From: Coriobacteriaceae bacterium
GTDB taxonomy: Bacteria > Actinomycetota > Coriobacteriia > Coriobacteriales > UMGS124
Length of the DNA: 64,000 nucleotides
NCBI GenBank assembly: GCA_019421015.1
Contig: JAHZGC010000006.1
Location: 113,968-177,967, forward strand
Direction of reading: 5' to 3'
Positions 1 to 9,167 of this stretch are shown in pieces. The notes under the pieces were generated by a model. The model saw nothing but the letters and a program-made list of their open reading frames with translations. It was not told where the DNA came from and did no database searches. Every line of letters starts with the position of its first letter. The stretch's first letter is position 1. A program made the position numbers and the translations under genes.

Positions 1-857
1 GCGGCGCTTATCGTTATAAGGATGAGAGATAGTTCGAGAATGCCCACAAGGTGTTTGGTGAGCCTCAGGTCCTCGTTGGGAAAGGCGGTGTCGGCCATCG
101 CCTTGATGAACGTTACCAGTGCCAGGACCCCTACGACTGCATGTATGTGGCCTCGCGTTATCTGCAAAGGCATTTGTGTGGGCGGTGTTGAGGTTTGCGG
201 AGCAGACGCCGCAAGGCGCGAAGCGGCATATAAAAAGATGGCAGCCAAAAGGAGGTAGAGCACGCCGCCGTTATCTAGGCCCAACACGTCGGATAACAAA
301 AACGTTTCGACAATACTCGCCAGCGTCGAACCAAACACACAGATCAACGGCGTGCGATTATCGGAGCGCGCCGATTGAGCGACTAGGATTACGCACTGTA
401 CGGCCAACAAAGATGTTGCCAGGGCCACGATGGCGAGCGCGCCATATCCTATGGGCGCAGCCAGCGATGCGCCAAAAGCGCTGGGCAACATGAGAAGCCC
501 GGCGATAAACCCGATTGCCAGGCATAGCGGTCCAAACCGTCGCGACTGCCATAGATTTCTCGTCCCTATTGTGCAGGCGATTGCTCCCGAGAACCCTATG
601 AGCGTGCTGTAGTACCCCAAAACGATGCCCGGGTCGTTGGACGCTAGGCCCGAAAGTTCGATAAAGTCGACAATTCTGGCATGGCGGATAAGCGACCAAA
701 AGAATGACAGTCCTAGTATGAGGAAGAGACGATACGCAAGATGCGGCTGTCCGCCCCGGACGGAGCGCTGCCATGTGGGCTCGTCGGACCAAAAGGAGTT
801 CTCAGGCAAACCGGCGTCTCCTTTCGGAACGGTGTGGACATTCTGTACGGCAGCCAT
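1..857 (-). CDS. Multi-pass membrane protein, N-terminal part of a LuxR-type membrane regulator (partial)
   Basis: Reading the minus strand from an ATG at 857, the frame stays open to the window edge, giving 285 codons with no stop. After about 40 polar residues it alternates hydrophobic helices with short loops (roughly eight segments), the same organisation as the N-terminal halves of the complete LuxR-type membrane regulators in this window. The C-terminal HTH would lie outside the window, so the regulator call is inference from architecture and from its divergent position to the flavoprotein at 1117. No clear ribosome site precedes the ATG; an in-frame GTG about 60 bases upstream is an alternative start. 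It could instead be another polytopic protein. Confidence 0.6.
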   Translation of the reverse strand, partial: MAAVQNVHTVPKGDAGLPENSFWSDEPTWQRSVRGGQPHLAYRLFLILGLSFFWSLIRHARIVDFIELSGLASNDPGIVLGYYSTLIGFSGAIACTIGTRNLWQSRRFGPLCLAIGFIAGLLMLPSAFGASLAAPIGYGALAIVALATSLLAVQCVILVAQSARSDNRTPLICVFGSTLASIVETFLLSDVLGLDNGGVLYLLLAAIFLYAASRLAASAPQTSTPPTQMPLQITRGHIHAVVGVLALVTFIKAMADTAFPNEDLRLTKHLVGILELSLILITISA

Positions 858-1116
858 ACGGACTATGGGCAAACAAATCACGGTATCACAGGCGTCCCCG
901 CCTGTCACTCACATAGCTTCCCACAAATCGCCATGTGAGGGCCCTCGTCCCATGCCTCACAAGTTTTCGAGCAATCACATAGATCTCTCTCCAGCACAAT
1001 CGATGACGTCGCAGGGCACGATGATCTTCCGTTGTGCCAACGACGTACGCCCGTCGGCCTCGCATGAAGCAGGGGCGAAAGAATGGCGGGAACGACCAAA
1101 GAGGAGGGAACTTACC

Positions 1117-3378
1117 ATGAGCGTGTCGCGGCGAGGGTTTCTGCAAGGGACTGCTGCGGGTGTCGTGGGGCTGGCGGCTGTGGGGGCAGCTGGCGTCCGC
1201 ATGGCCGGAGCAGCTGAAGCGCCGGCATCACAGGGCGCTCCCTTGGGAGACGGTGTCTACACCGCCGCCGCCAAGGGCCTGGGCGGCGATGTGACCGTTA
1301 CCCTGACCATCCAGAACGGCGCGCTGGCCGATGTTGTCGCCGAGGGTCCCAACGAGACCCCGGGTGTTGGCACCCGTGCCCTCGAGGCGCTGCCTCCCGA
1401 CATGCTCGCCCACAACACCGTCGAGGTACATACGGTATCGGGCGCCACGGTTACCAGCGACGCCATCCTGCAGGCCGCTGCCGACGCCTTGGCTCAGAGC
1501 GGTGTGACGCTGGCTCCCGTGCAGGTCGAGCCGTCCATCCAGCACATGGTGCCGGGAACCTACTACGGCGAGGAGTACGGCAAGTGGAAGAAGGGCACCA
1601 TCGAGGGCGAGCGCTTTGGATCGCCGGCCATCATCGCGCCCACCCGGGTGGCCGTTGAGGTTAGCGAGGACGCCATTATCTCGGTCACGGTGGAGTCCTG
1701 CGACGACACCCCTGGTTTTGTCGAACCCTGCATCGAGCGTATTCCTGCAGAGATCGTTGCCGCGCAGTCGGTGAATGTCGACTGTGTTACCGGCGCCACC
1801 CTTACGAGTCAGGACATCATTGCAGGCGTGGAGCAGGCGCTTGGCGAAGCTGGGGCCGACCTTGACGGCTTTCGTGTGGCACCGATGCGCAGCACGGCCA
1901 CCGAGGAGTACGACTGCGACTTTTGCATAGTATCAGCCGGCGGCTCGGGAAGTACGGCGGCCTTGCGGGCGCTTGAAGAGGGACTGTCGGTAGTCATCAT
2001 TGAGAAATGCGGCAAGGTGGCTGGTGAAAGCTGCTGTTCGACCGGTATGCTGGCCCCTGGCTCCGAGTACCTTGCCGGACTGCACGCCGACGACGGCGTC
2101 GAGGTCCCCGACGTCCAGTTTATGTTTGATGAGCTCTCCTCCTATGCCCAGTACCGCTGCGACACCAACGTGCTCATGAACGTGCTTGAAAACATGGGTC
2201 CGGCCGCGGATTTCCTGCAGGACCACTGGGAACGGGGCGGCAAGTTCGCCGGTTTCGTCCCATCGGTCAACAGCTGCTCGCTCGACTTTGGCAAGGGAAC
2301 CTACAAGTGGCAGGTGCTCTACGATGACTATATCCTCCCCATGGGAGCGACCCTGCTGCTCGAGACCCGCGCCGAGGAGCTTATTCAGAACGGCGACGGC
2401 GCCGTGGTCGGTGTCAAGGCGACCAAGCAGGATGGAACCGCCGTCACTGTCAATGCCAAGCAGACCCTCGTGGCATGCGGCGGCTTTGGCGGCAACCGCG
2501 ATATGATGCGCGAATACCTGCGCACCGATAACCTGTACCTGTACGGCGTTGCGACCAACACCGGCGACGGCCTCAGGATGGCGCTGGATGCAGGAGGTCG
2601 CCTTACGACCGAGATCAACCCCCTGCCGGCCGAGTTCTGCTCAAACCTCAAGGTCGATTACTATGCCGGCTATATGAAGTTCATCAACTATGCCGGGCTG
2701 CTCCAGGTCAACCCGGAGGGCCAGCGCTTCTACAACGAGGAACTTGGTGCCACCGAGCCTCTCGGCGTGGGCACATCCGCGCTGTACACCATCGACCACG
2801 CCTATGCAGTGTTCTGCCAGGACGACATGGACGCCATGGTTGCCGAGGGGTGTCCAGGTCTTCTGAGCGCCGAGGTGCGCGATGGTTTGCGCATCTACCG
2901 TTCCCGTGCTTGCGTGCCGTTCTATACGCTTGCCGACGAGATGCAGGCGGCCATCGACGCTGGGGAAGGGTGGAAGGCCGACTCGCTTGAGGATCTTGGT
3001 GCCCAGATAGGTTTTGCTCCCGAGGTGTGGGACGCTACCGTATCGAGCTACCTTGCGGCTATCGACGCGGGCGAGGACGCCCAGTTCCACAAACGCCCCG
3101 AGATGCTGCGACCCCTCTCCCAAGGCCCCTTCTATGCCGTGCGTTTCTGCATGGCGATCGACGGGACCCTCAACGGCGTGCGCGCCAACCAGTACATGCA
3201 GGCGCTCGGCGAGGACCTCAAGCCGATTCCCGGTTTGTTCTTGGGCGGCCTGGATGCAGGTGGTATGTGGGGCAACGTGTACTACGCTTCCGAGCACTGC
3301 GCCGGCGTGTCTCAGGGGCATTCGATTGCCTCGGGCTACATAGCGGCCGGCAAGGTCGCCGAGCTGCTCAAGGGGTAG
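1117..3378 (+). CDS. Tat-exported fumarate reductase-like flavoprotein with two FMN-binding domains (F1)
   Basis: Predicted 753-residue extracytoplasmic reductase that moves electrons through FMN to FAD and onto an unsaturated or otherwise reducible organic acceptor. The start at 1117 is chosen because GAGGAGGG (1101-1108) precedes it and because the product then opens with a Tat signal (SRRGFLQ, R5-R6, hydrophobic stretch to about 32). Two FMN_bind modules follow, each with a flavinylation-type motif: SGATVTS at 108-114 and TGATLTS at 225-231. The FAD_binding_2/succinate dehydrogenase-type domain begins with a glycine-rich motif (SAGGSG, 273-278) and runs to the C-terminus. Known relatives include urocanate and methacrylate reductases; the substrate cannot be read from sequence. 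Divergent from the membrane regulator at 1-857, its likely controller. Confidence 0.85.
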   Translation: MSVSRRGFLQGTAAGVVGLAAVGAAGVRMAGAAEAPASQGAPLGDGVYTAAAKGLGGDVTVTLTIQNGALADVVAEGPNETPGVGTRALEALPPDMLAHNTVEVHTVSGATVTSDAILQAAADALAQSGVTLAPVQVEPSIQHMVPGTYYGEEYGKWKKGTIEGERFGSPAIIAPTRVAVEVSEDAIISVTVESCDDTPGFVEPCIERIPAEIVAAQSVNVDCVTGATLTSQDIIAGVEQALGEAGADLDGFRVAPMRSTATEEYDCDFCIVSAGGSGSTAALRALEEGLSVVIIEKCGKVAGESCCSTGMLAPGSEYLAGLHADDGVEVPDVQFMFDELSSYAQYRCDTNVLMNVLENMGPAADFLQDHWERGGKFAGFVPSVNSCSLDFGKGTYKWQVLYDDYILPMGATLLLETRAEELIQNGDGAVVGVKATKQDGTAVTVNAKQTLVACGGFGGNRDMMREYLRTDNLYLYGVATNTGDGLRMALDAGGRLTTEINPLPAEFCSNLKVDYYAGYMKFINYAGLLQVNPEGQRFYNEELGATEPLGVGTSALYTIDHAYAVFCQDDMDAMVAEGCPGLLSAEVRDGLRIYRSRACVPFYTLADEMQAAIDAGEGWKADSLEDLGAQIGFAPEVWDATVSSYLAAIDAGEDAQFHKRPEMLRPLSQGPFYAVRFCMAIDGTLNGVRANQYMQALGEDLKPIPGLFLGGLDAGGMWGNVYYASEHCAGVSQGHSIASGYIAAGKVAELLKG

Positions 3379-3423
3379 GCCGAAGGGATTCCAATAGCTG
3401 TGCGCTTGTCAGAACGTTTATCC

Positions 3424-3460
3424 AGCCGAGAAGCCCTTGCCGCTGCGGGGCTTCTCGGCT
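3424..3460 (+). terminator. Hairpin downstream of F1
   Basis: A perfect 13-bp inverted repeat (3424-3436 with 3448-3460, 11-base loop) lies between the convergent F1 and LysR genes. There is no strong T-run after it, so it may act as a bidirectional or Rho-assisted terminator. Confidence 0.6.
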
Positions 3461-3586
3461 GTGTCGATGGGGGCGTTCCTTGGATGGAGGGGGAGACGAG
3501 CTCCATACGTCCGATGGTGGAGAAGCCCGGTCTTTGGAATCGTCACCGATAACCCGGCCTCCGCCTCTCCGATTAGGCAAAAAACG

Positions 3587-4567
3587 TCAGCACACGGTAC
3601 CCGTTTCGGCAGATGATGCCCGCGGCTCCTGCGACTCCCGCATGCCCGAATGATCTGCCACCCCGAACCCCAACTCGGTGGCGCAGATATAGCGAGCTTC
3701 GTGAAGCAGCGCACGGACCAGGGGGTTGTGGGGACAGCAGGTCGCCAGGTCGACCGACACGCACGGGTCGAGCCCTGCGGGGGCCTCGAAGGGGATCGAA
3801 ACCCGCTGCCACAGGTCGCCCGAGGTGACGATGGGAACGCCGACGCCCAGGGCGCCTTTTTGCTGGAGCGCCAGCACCCCGCTCTCATTGGTACCGGTCT
3901 CGACGATCGCAATCTTGGGCTCGTGCTCCTTGATGTGGCGCACGAGCGCGTCGTGCCAGTGCGACGCCCCCGGGGTGAACGTGACCACGGTCCGGCCCTG
4001 CAGGTCCTCGAGTCGCAGTTGCTCGCGGGCGGCCAAGGGGTCGTTGACCGCAACCGAGCACAGCGGTCGCTCGTACTCGATGGTAAGGTAGCGGATGCCC
4101 TGCTTGCGGGCACGCGCGTTGCCCACGGTCATCGTGGCGTCGATAGTACCGTTTACCAGCGCTTCGTCGATCTTCTGGTAGCTTGGCAGGTCCACGTAGG
4201 CCAGCTCTACCTCGGGGTGGCGTTCCTTGAAGGCGCCTACGAGCTTGGGCATCAAAAAGAGGTTGGCATTGCGGTAGAGGCCTAGCGTGAGCCGGGGGCG
4301 TGCCAGCCCCGCGGCCTCCCGCGTGCGCGTGAGCGACTCTTGCGAGAGGGCCCTGAGCTTGCGGGCGTAGCCGTAGAAGACGACCCCCGCTTCGGTGGGA
4401 CGTACCCCCTTGTTGCTGCGTTCCAACAGGGGCACCCCCACTTCTGCCTCGAGCGCCTCGATGTGCTTGCGCATGGCCTGGGGCGTGAAGAAGAACTCCG
4501 CCGCTGCCTTCGCGAGGCTGAGGTTGTCCACGACGCTGATGAAATAGTCGAGCTGTCGGCTATCCAT
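3587..4567 (-). CDS. LysR family transcriptional regulator
   Basis: A 326-residue protein with the LysR layout: an N-terminal winged HTH in residues 1-60 (MDSRQLDYFISVVDNLSL, then a helix with TPQAMRKHIEALE and the wing LLERSNKGVRPTEAG) and a periplasmic-binding-protein-like effector domain from about residue 90 (LTLGLYRNANLFLMP onward). The effector is unknown. It is divergent from the DmsAB-type operon starting at 4831 across a 263-bp gap, the classical LysR arrangement, so it most likely controls that operon and itself. The C-terminal 25 residues are polar and not conserved-looking. LysR membership is secure; the target is inferred. Confidence 0.88.
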   Translation of the reverse strand: MDSRQLDYFISVVDNLSLAKAAAEFFFTPQAMRKHIEALEAEVGVPLLERSNKGVRPTEAGVVFYGYARKLRALSQESLTRTREAAGLARPRLTLGLYRNANLFLMPKLVGAFKERHPEVELAYVDLPSYQKIDEALVNGTIDATMTVGNARARKQGIRYLTIEYERPLCSVAVNDPLAAREQLRLEDLQGRTVVTFTPGASHWHDALVRHIKEHEPKIAIVETGTNESGVLALQQKGALGVGVPIVTSGDLWQRVSIPFEAPAGLDPCVSVDLATCCPHNPLVRALLHEARYICATELGFGVADHSGMRESQEPRASSAETGTVC

Positions 4568-4830
4568 GGCCCTCCCTCGGTCCGCCCTCCCCGTGGCATC
4601 CGATTATAAGCGTGCCGCATGGGGCCGTGTCGTGCTGCGGTAACCGGTTGGTTGCTGCGGCCCAACAGTTTGGGAACCGCGGCACCAAGACTCCCGCTGA
4701 TAAGGTGTGATTAAGGCGTCGCGACCCCGATGACCTGTGGTTCTGCGAACCCGAGGACTTCTCCTCCCGGGCACCGCGCAGGGGGTTGCGCTTCGCCGTC
4801 TTGCGGTGTTGGACAAGAGGGGAGAGGTAC

Positions 4831-7467
4831 ATGGAGATCCGTTCGTCAATGGCTCCGGCATCGTCGGGGGTCAGCAGGCGCACCTTCCTGGAGCTGGGAG
4901 GAACCGCGCTGCTGTCGATTCCCGCGGCGGGCCATCTGGTGGAGCGCCCGGCGCTTGCCGAGGAGGCTGCGGCTTCGGCGGCGGCCCCCGAGGCCGAGGA
5001 GGGCGAGTGGAAGCCGTTCCGCTGCATGCGCATCGACTGCTCGGGCAGCTGCATCAACTACGCCCTGGTCAGGGACGGTCAGGTCGTGCGCATCAAGACC
5101 GACGACCGCTTTGAGGACAGCGAGGAGTTCCCGCAGCAGCGCGGCTGCGTGCGCGGTCAGGCCCGCCGCAGCCTCGTGTACGGCCCCGACCGCCTCAAGT
5201 ACCCCATGAAGCGCAAGCACTGGGAGCCGGGCGGCGGCGACAAGAGCCTGCGCGGCAAGGACGAATGGGTGCGCATCAGCTGGGACGAGGCCCTGGACAT
5301 CGTGGCCTCCGAGCTCAAGCGCATCGTCGACGCCTACGGCAACGAGTCCATCTACCGCGGCCAGTACGTGAACTCGGTGCTGGCGGCCATGGGCGGCTCG
5401 TGGGCCACCTCGGGCGGCAACTCGCTGGGCGGCTGGATCTACCCGGCCCTGTACATGACCGGCTTCCCCAACCTCGACTGCTATTACAACAACTACCTGT
5501 ACAACGACCGCCTGGACTGGCTCAACTCCAAGCTGATCGTGCTCTTTGGCAACAACCCGGCCTGGAGCTGCCACGGCTACCCCAACAAGATCCTGCTCGA
5601 CGCCAAGCGCCGCGGCGCCAAGGTCATTGGCGTGAACCCCTACTGCAACGAGACCATCTCGACCCTGGCCGACCAGTGGATCGCCGTGCGCCCGGCCACC
5701 GACGCCGCCCTCATGATCGCCTGCGCCTACGTCATGATCGACAAGAACCTGCAGGACCAGGACTTCTTGGACCGCTGCTGCAGCGGCTTCGACGCCGAGC
5801 ACATGCCCGAGAGCTCCGATCCCAAGGACAACTTCAAGGACTACGTGCTGGGCACCTACGACGGCGTGCCCAAGACGCCGGAGTGGGCGAGCGAGATCTG
5901 CGGCGTGGAGCCCGACGTCATCGAGGCGTTCGCCGTCGAGATGGCCACGACCAAGCCGGCGGCCATCCTGACCTGCTCCGCCGTTACCCGTGCGTTCAGG
6001 GGCGAGCAGGTGGCCCAGGCGTTCTTCACGCTGGGGTGGATGACCGGCAACGTGGGCAAGCCCGGCGCCATGGTGAGCGACTGCTCCCAGAAGCTCTTCG
6101 GCAACGGCGGCCAGCTGCTGTGCGTGCCCGGCCCCGACGGCAAGCCCGCCCTGCGCGATCCGCTGTGCAACTCCATGGACATCTATGGCAGCCCCATGCC
6201 CCAGGACGGCCTGTTCGGCATCCCGGCCCAGGGCCGCTGGGAGGCCGTGCTCAACGACGGCTTCCAGAACGGCAAGTGGGGGTGGAAGGACCTCGACATC
6301 CGCATGATCTGGGACATCGGCCGCGGCAACAAGCTCAACACCGAGCCCGGCACGCTGGGCGGCATCGAGGCCTACCGCAAGGTGGAGATCGTGGTGGCGG
6401 CCGGCAGCGCGCTCACCGACCCGGCCCCGTACGCCGACGTGGTGCTGCCCTCGGTGGCCCAGTGGGAGTACCCGGCCAACTTCAGCGCGGGCACCAACCG
6501 CGAGTCCCTCACCTACTGCGCCCAGGTGATTGAGCCGCTCTTCGAGGGCAAGAGCGACACCTGGATCAACATGGAGCTTGCCAAGCGCCTGGGCATCGAC
6601 CCGGCCTCGATCGAGCTGCCCGAGGAGGAGGTCTTCCTCAACCAGCTGCAGGGCGCCCAGGTCATGAAGGAGGACGGCACCGGCTTCGAGACCATGTTCA
6701 CGGTCACCGCGCAGGATTGGGCCGAGCTCGGCGACCCGAGCCGCGAGCCCCAGACCGGCCGCATGGAATGGCAGGAGTTCAAGCGCACGGGCATGTTCCA
6801 GCTCAAGCGCGAGCCGGGCGACAACTACGGCTACATTGCCCTCAAGGACTTCGTCGAGGACCCCGAGGCCAACCCCGTGGCCACCGAGAGCGGCAAGCTC
6901 GAGATCTACTGCCCCAAGCTTGTGGAGGCCATCGACTGCTTCGGGTCCTACTCCATCGCCCCGGTGGCCCAGTACGTGCCCCCGACCGACGGCTACGAGG
7001 CCACCTACGAGGACTTCGAGGCCCGCGTTTGCGGCGAGTACCCGCTGCAGCTCATCACGCCGCACTCCCAGCACCACAACTCGACCCAGCTCGACAACGT
7101 GCGCTCGCTCAAGGAAGCCTTCCCCCAGCCGGTCTTCATGAACCCCATCGACGCCGAGGCCCGCGGTCTTGCGCACGGCGACCCGGTCAAGGTCTACAAC
7201 CAGCGCGGCGCGTTTATCCGCCACCTCAAGGTGACCGAGCGCGTGGTGCCCGGCTGCGTCATGACCTCTGACGGCGGCTGGACCACCTGGGACGACGAGC
7301 TCCAGGTGGACCTGGGCGGCAACCCCAACGTGCTCACGAGCACCGAGTCCTGCGGCACCGACATCCAGCCGTGGAACACCGTGGTGGTCGAGATCGAGAA
7401 GTGGGATGGCCCGATCCAGCACGACCGCGAGCGTCCGCAGCGCGTCATCGACTATTTGGAGGCATAG
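4831..7467 (+). CDS. Tat-exported molybdopterin oxidoreductase, DmsA-like catalytic subunit
   Basis: 878-residue member of the DMSO reductase (bis-MGD) family. The start at 4831 is preceded by GGAGAGG (4821-4827) and gives a Tat signal, VSRRTFLEL (R16-R17). An N-terminal [4Fe-4S] motif follows: C65-x4-C70-x3-C74-x31-C106. The catalytic core covers roughly 110-650 and the C-terminal cap domain begins near 745 with PLQLITPHSQHHNSTQ. It should reduce an S- or N-oxide or another small acceptor outside the membrane; Eggerthellaceae also use this superfamily for catechol dehydroxylation, so the substrate is open. Its stop is three bases before the Fe-S subunit ATG, and a TorD-type chaperone gene follows. 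No DmsC-like anchor is present in the cluster. Confidence 0.85.
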   Translation: MEIRSSMAPASSGVSRRTFLELGGTALLSIPAAGHLVERPALAEEAAASAAAPEAEEGEWKPFRCMRIDCSGSCINYALVRDGQVVRIKTDDRFEDSEEFPQQRGCVRGQARRSLVYGPDRLKYPMKRKHWEPGGGDKSLRGKDEWVRISWDEALDIVASELKRIVDAYGNESIYRGQYVNSVLAAMGGSWATSGGNSLGGWIYPALYMTGFPNLDCYYNNYLYNDRLDWLNSKLIVLFGNNPAWSCHGYPNKILLDAKRRGAKVIGVNPYCNETISTLADQWIAVRPATDAALMIACAYVMIDKNLQDQDFLDRCCSGFDAEHMPESSDPKDNFKDYVLGTYDGVPKTPEWASEICGVEPDVIEAFAVEMATTKPAAILTCSAVTRAFRGEQVAQAFFTLGWMTGNVGKPGAMVSDCSQKLFGNGGQLLCVPGPDGKPALRDPLCNSMDIYGSPMPQDGLFGIPAQGRWEAVLNDGFQNGKWGWKDLDIRMIWDIGRGNKLNTEPGTLGGIEAYRKVEIVVAAGSALTDPAPYADVVLPSVAQWEYPANFSAGTNRESLTYCAQVIEPLFEGKSDTWINMELAKRLGIDPASIELPEEEVFLNQLQGAQVMKEDGTGFETMFTVTAQDWAELGDPSREPQTGRMEWQEFKRTGMFQLKREPGDNYGYIALKDFVEDPEANPVATESGKLEIYCPKLVEAIDCFGSYSIAPVAQYVPPTDGYEATYEDFEARVCGEYPLQLITPHSQHHNSTQLDNVRSLKEAFPQPVFMNPIDAEARGLAHGDPVKVYNQRGAFIRHLKVTERVVPGCVMTSDGGWTTWDDELQVDLGGNPNVLTSTESCGTDIQPWNTVVVEIEKWDGPIQHDRERPQRVIDYLEA

Positions 7468-7470
7468 GCC

Positions 7471-8097
7471 ATGGCTTCGCAACCCGGATTCTTCTTCGAC
7501 GCCTCCGCCTGCGTGGGCTGCAAGGCCTGCCAGCTGGCGTACAAGGACATCAACGACCTCAAGGTGGGCACCCTCTACCGCCGCGTGTACGAGATGGAGG
7601 GCGGCACCTGGCGCAGCACCGGCGACGGCTACGCGCCCCAGGGCGTCTTTGCCTACCACGTGGCGCTCTCGTGCAACCACTGCGCCAACCCCGCCTGCGT
7701 GGCGGCCTGCCCCACCGGCGCCATGCAGAAGGACCCCGAGAACGGCGTGGTCTGGACCGACCACGACATGTGCATCGGGTGCCGTTCCTGCGAGGAGGCC
7801 TGCCCCTACCACGCCCCGCGCTTCCTGGAGGACGAGGGCTACATGGGCAAATGCGACTTCTGCCGCGACGAGCTGGGCGCGGGGCGCAAGCCGGCCTGCA
7901 CCACCGTCTGCGCGGTGCGCGCGCTCGACTACGGCGACATCGACGAGCTGAAGGCCGCCCACGGCGAGGGCACCTGCCTGATCGAGCCCCTGCCGGTCAC
8001 CAACACCGACCCCCAGATCGTTCTGATCCCGCACCCCCAGGCCCCGGAGTCCGGCAGCGGCCTGGCGCGCGAGACTTCCTTCGGCTTCGAGGTGTAA
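7471..8097 (+). CDS. DmsB-like four-cluster ferredoxin subunit with an altered first motif
   Basis: 208-residue electron-transfer subunit of the molybdoenzyme, passing electrons through several [4Fe-4S] clusters. A ribosome site GGAGG (7458-7462) lies inside the end of the preceding gene, consistent with translational coupling. Cysteine motifs in order: C14-x2-C17-x2-C20-x3-Y24; CNHCANPACVAAC; CIGCRSCEEAC; and CDFC followed by CTTVC near the C-terminus. The fourth cysteine of the first motif, present in canonical DmsB/NarH proteins, is tyrosine here (codon TAC). By family rules that residue would ligate the fourth cluster together with the last motif. The protein has no signal and would be co-exported with the Tat-bearing catalytic subunit. 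Confidence 0.88.
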   Translation: MASQPGFFFDASACVGCKACQLAYKDINDLKVGTLYRRVYEMEGGTWRSTGDGYAPQGVFAYHVALSCNHCANPACVAACPTGAMQKDPENGVVWTDHDMCIGCRSCEEACPYHAPRFLEDEGYMGKCDFCRDELGAGRKPACTTVCAVRALDYGDIDELKAAHGEGTCLIEPLPVTNTDPQIVLIPHPQAPESGSGLARETSFGFEV

Positions 8098-8137
8098 CGC
8101 CTACGAGGCTCTGCGCCGGTCTTATGACTTGCTGTTT

Positions 8138-8196
8138 GGGGTGCCCTTGGCGACGGTCGCGCGGCAGGTCGCGCGGCCATGGGTCGAGGGCACCCC
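8138..8196. other. Intergenic hairpin between the dmsB-like and torD-like genes
   Basis: A 10-bp perfect stem (8138-8147 with 8187-8196) encloses a loop that itself contains two copies of GTCGCGCGGC. It may attenuate readthrough into the chaperone gene or stabilise the upstream mRNA. No T-run follows. Function not established. Confidence 0.35.
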
Positions 8197-8273
8197 CCAA
8201 CCTGTTGGCGTCGGCGGGCCGGCCATCCCCCAATGCGGTCCCGCCGACGCCTATTGAAAGGACGGTGCTGCCC

Positions 8274-9006
8274 ATGGATGCGGCGGTTCTCGACAAAGGC
8301 GCGGGCGTCGCCGGGCCGACGTACGCGGACGGGCTCGACATGTGCTCCCTTGCAATGCGGTTTTTAGGGTATGTCCTGAGCTCGGAACCTACCGCCGCGA
8401 TGCTGGCCCCGCTCCGGGACCCGGCGTTCGACGGGCTCTTTGCGCAAGGGAGTGGCTCTGCGGCTAGCGAGCGGGGGCTACGCTGTGTGGCTGCCTGGCG
8501 GCGTGGGGTTGCCGGGCGAACCGACGCCGAGATGGAGGCCGCCGCGGCTGGCGAGTGGCTTGCGGTGTTGGGAGGGGCCGGCCGGCCGCTGGCCGCCCCC
8601 CTGGCAGTCGTGCTACACCGATCCCGACGGGCTGTTGTTCGGTTCGGACACCCTGGCGGCTCGCGGCTGGTATAGGCGCTACGGACTCGAGTTTGACGCC
8701 AAGAACCGCGAGCCCGACGACCACATCGGCCTCATGTTGAGCTTTCTTGCCGTTCTGGCCGATCGCGAGCGCGCCCTGCTGGAGGCGGGGCAGCCGACGG
8801 AGAGAATCGAGGAAGACCAGCTGGTATTTATCGAGCGCCACCCGGCGACCTTTGTGGGGCGCTGGGCCGAAGCATGCGCCGAGTCGACGAGCTTTCTGTA
8901 CGCTGGGCTCGCACTGCTGGCCCAGGCCGCGGTGGAGGGGCGGGCGCGGGATCTGCGGGAAGTGCTAGGGTGCCGTGCGATTGGGCCGTGCGGTTGTGCG
9001 GGCTGA
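8274..9006 (+). pseudogene. TorD/DmsD-like molybdoenzyme chaperone, frameshifted
   Basis: The first frame starts at 8274 (MDAAVLDKGAG, then LDMCSLAMRFLGYVLSSEP, a typical TorD N-terminus) and fits the family to about 8595. From about 8602 the homologous reading continues in another frame: SCYTDPDGLLFGSDTLAA, then EFDAKNREPDDHIGLMLSFL, the hallmark central region of TorD chaperones, ending at 9006. The switch falls on a run of six C (8596-8601); one C fewer restores a single reading frame of about 243 residues. The family inserts Mo cofactor into and proof-reads Tat substrates such as the DmsA-like protein just upstream. The shift is either a homopolymer sequencing error or a true disruption. 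The last codons run into the repeat at 8990. Confidence 0.75.
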
Positions 9007-9119
9007 GTCTGTTTCTGACTGGTAAAACCTTCAACCTGAGGGCCTGTCGCAACTGGCATTTCTTGGGAGAAACCCTCAAGTAGTCGCGAAACCTCACGTG
9101 AGTCAGCCTGCACAACCGC
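8990..9119. repeat. 130-bp intergenic element with inverted ends, copy A
   Basis: The ends are inverted repeats of about 20 bp: GCGGTTGTGCGGGCTGAGTC on the left and TGAGTCAGCCTGCACAACCG on the right. The interior (GTTTCTGACTGGT, AGAAACCCTCAAGTAGTCG) matches the element at 17954-18082 in order and spacing. It sits between convergent genes and overlaps the last codons of the TorD-like frame. No transposase is nearby. It may be a MITE-like element or a bidirectional terminator repeat. Confidence 0.75.
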
Positions 9120-9167
9120 AGCCCTGCGCCCGCCTCGCCCAGGCGTCGTACTTCCAGCCCCGCCCGC

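Noticed and set aside
4846..8034. A very long open frame on the minus strand across the DmsAB-like genes
   Set aside because: It is the antisense of a GC-rich coding region. The plus strand has domain motifs, ribosome sites and a Tat signal, and the antisense product is repetitive and without family features.
8990..9119. A conserved short peptide shared by the two 130-bp elements on the minus strand
   Set aside because: Both copies can be translated into similar 44-residue stretches, but there is no ribosome site and the similarity follows from DNA repeat identity.
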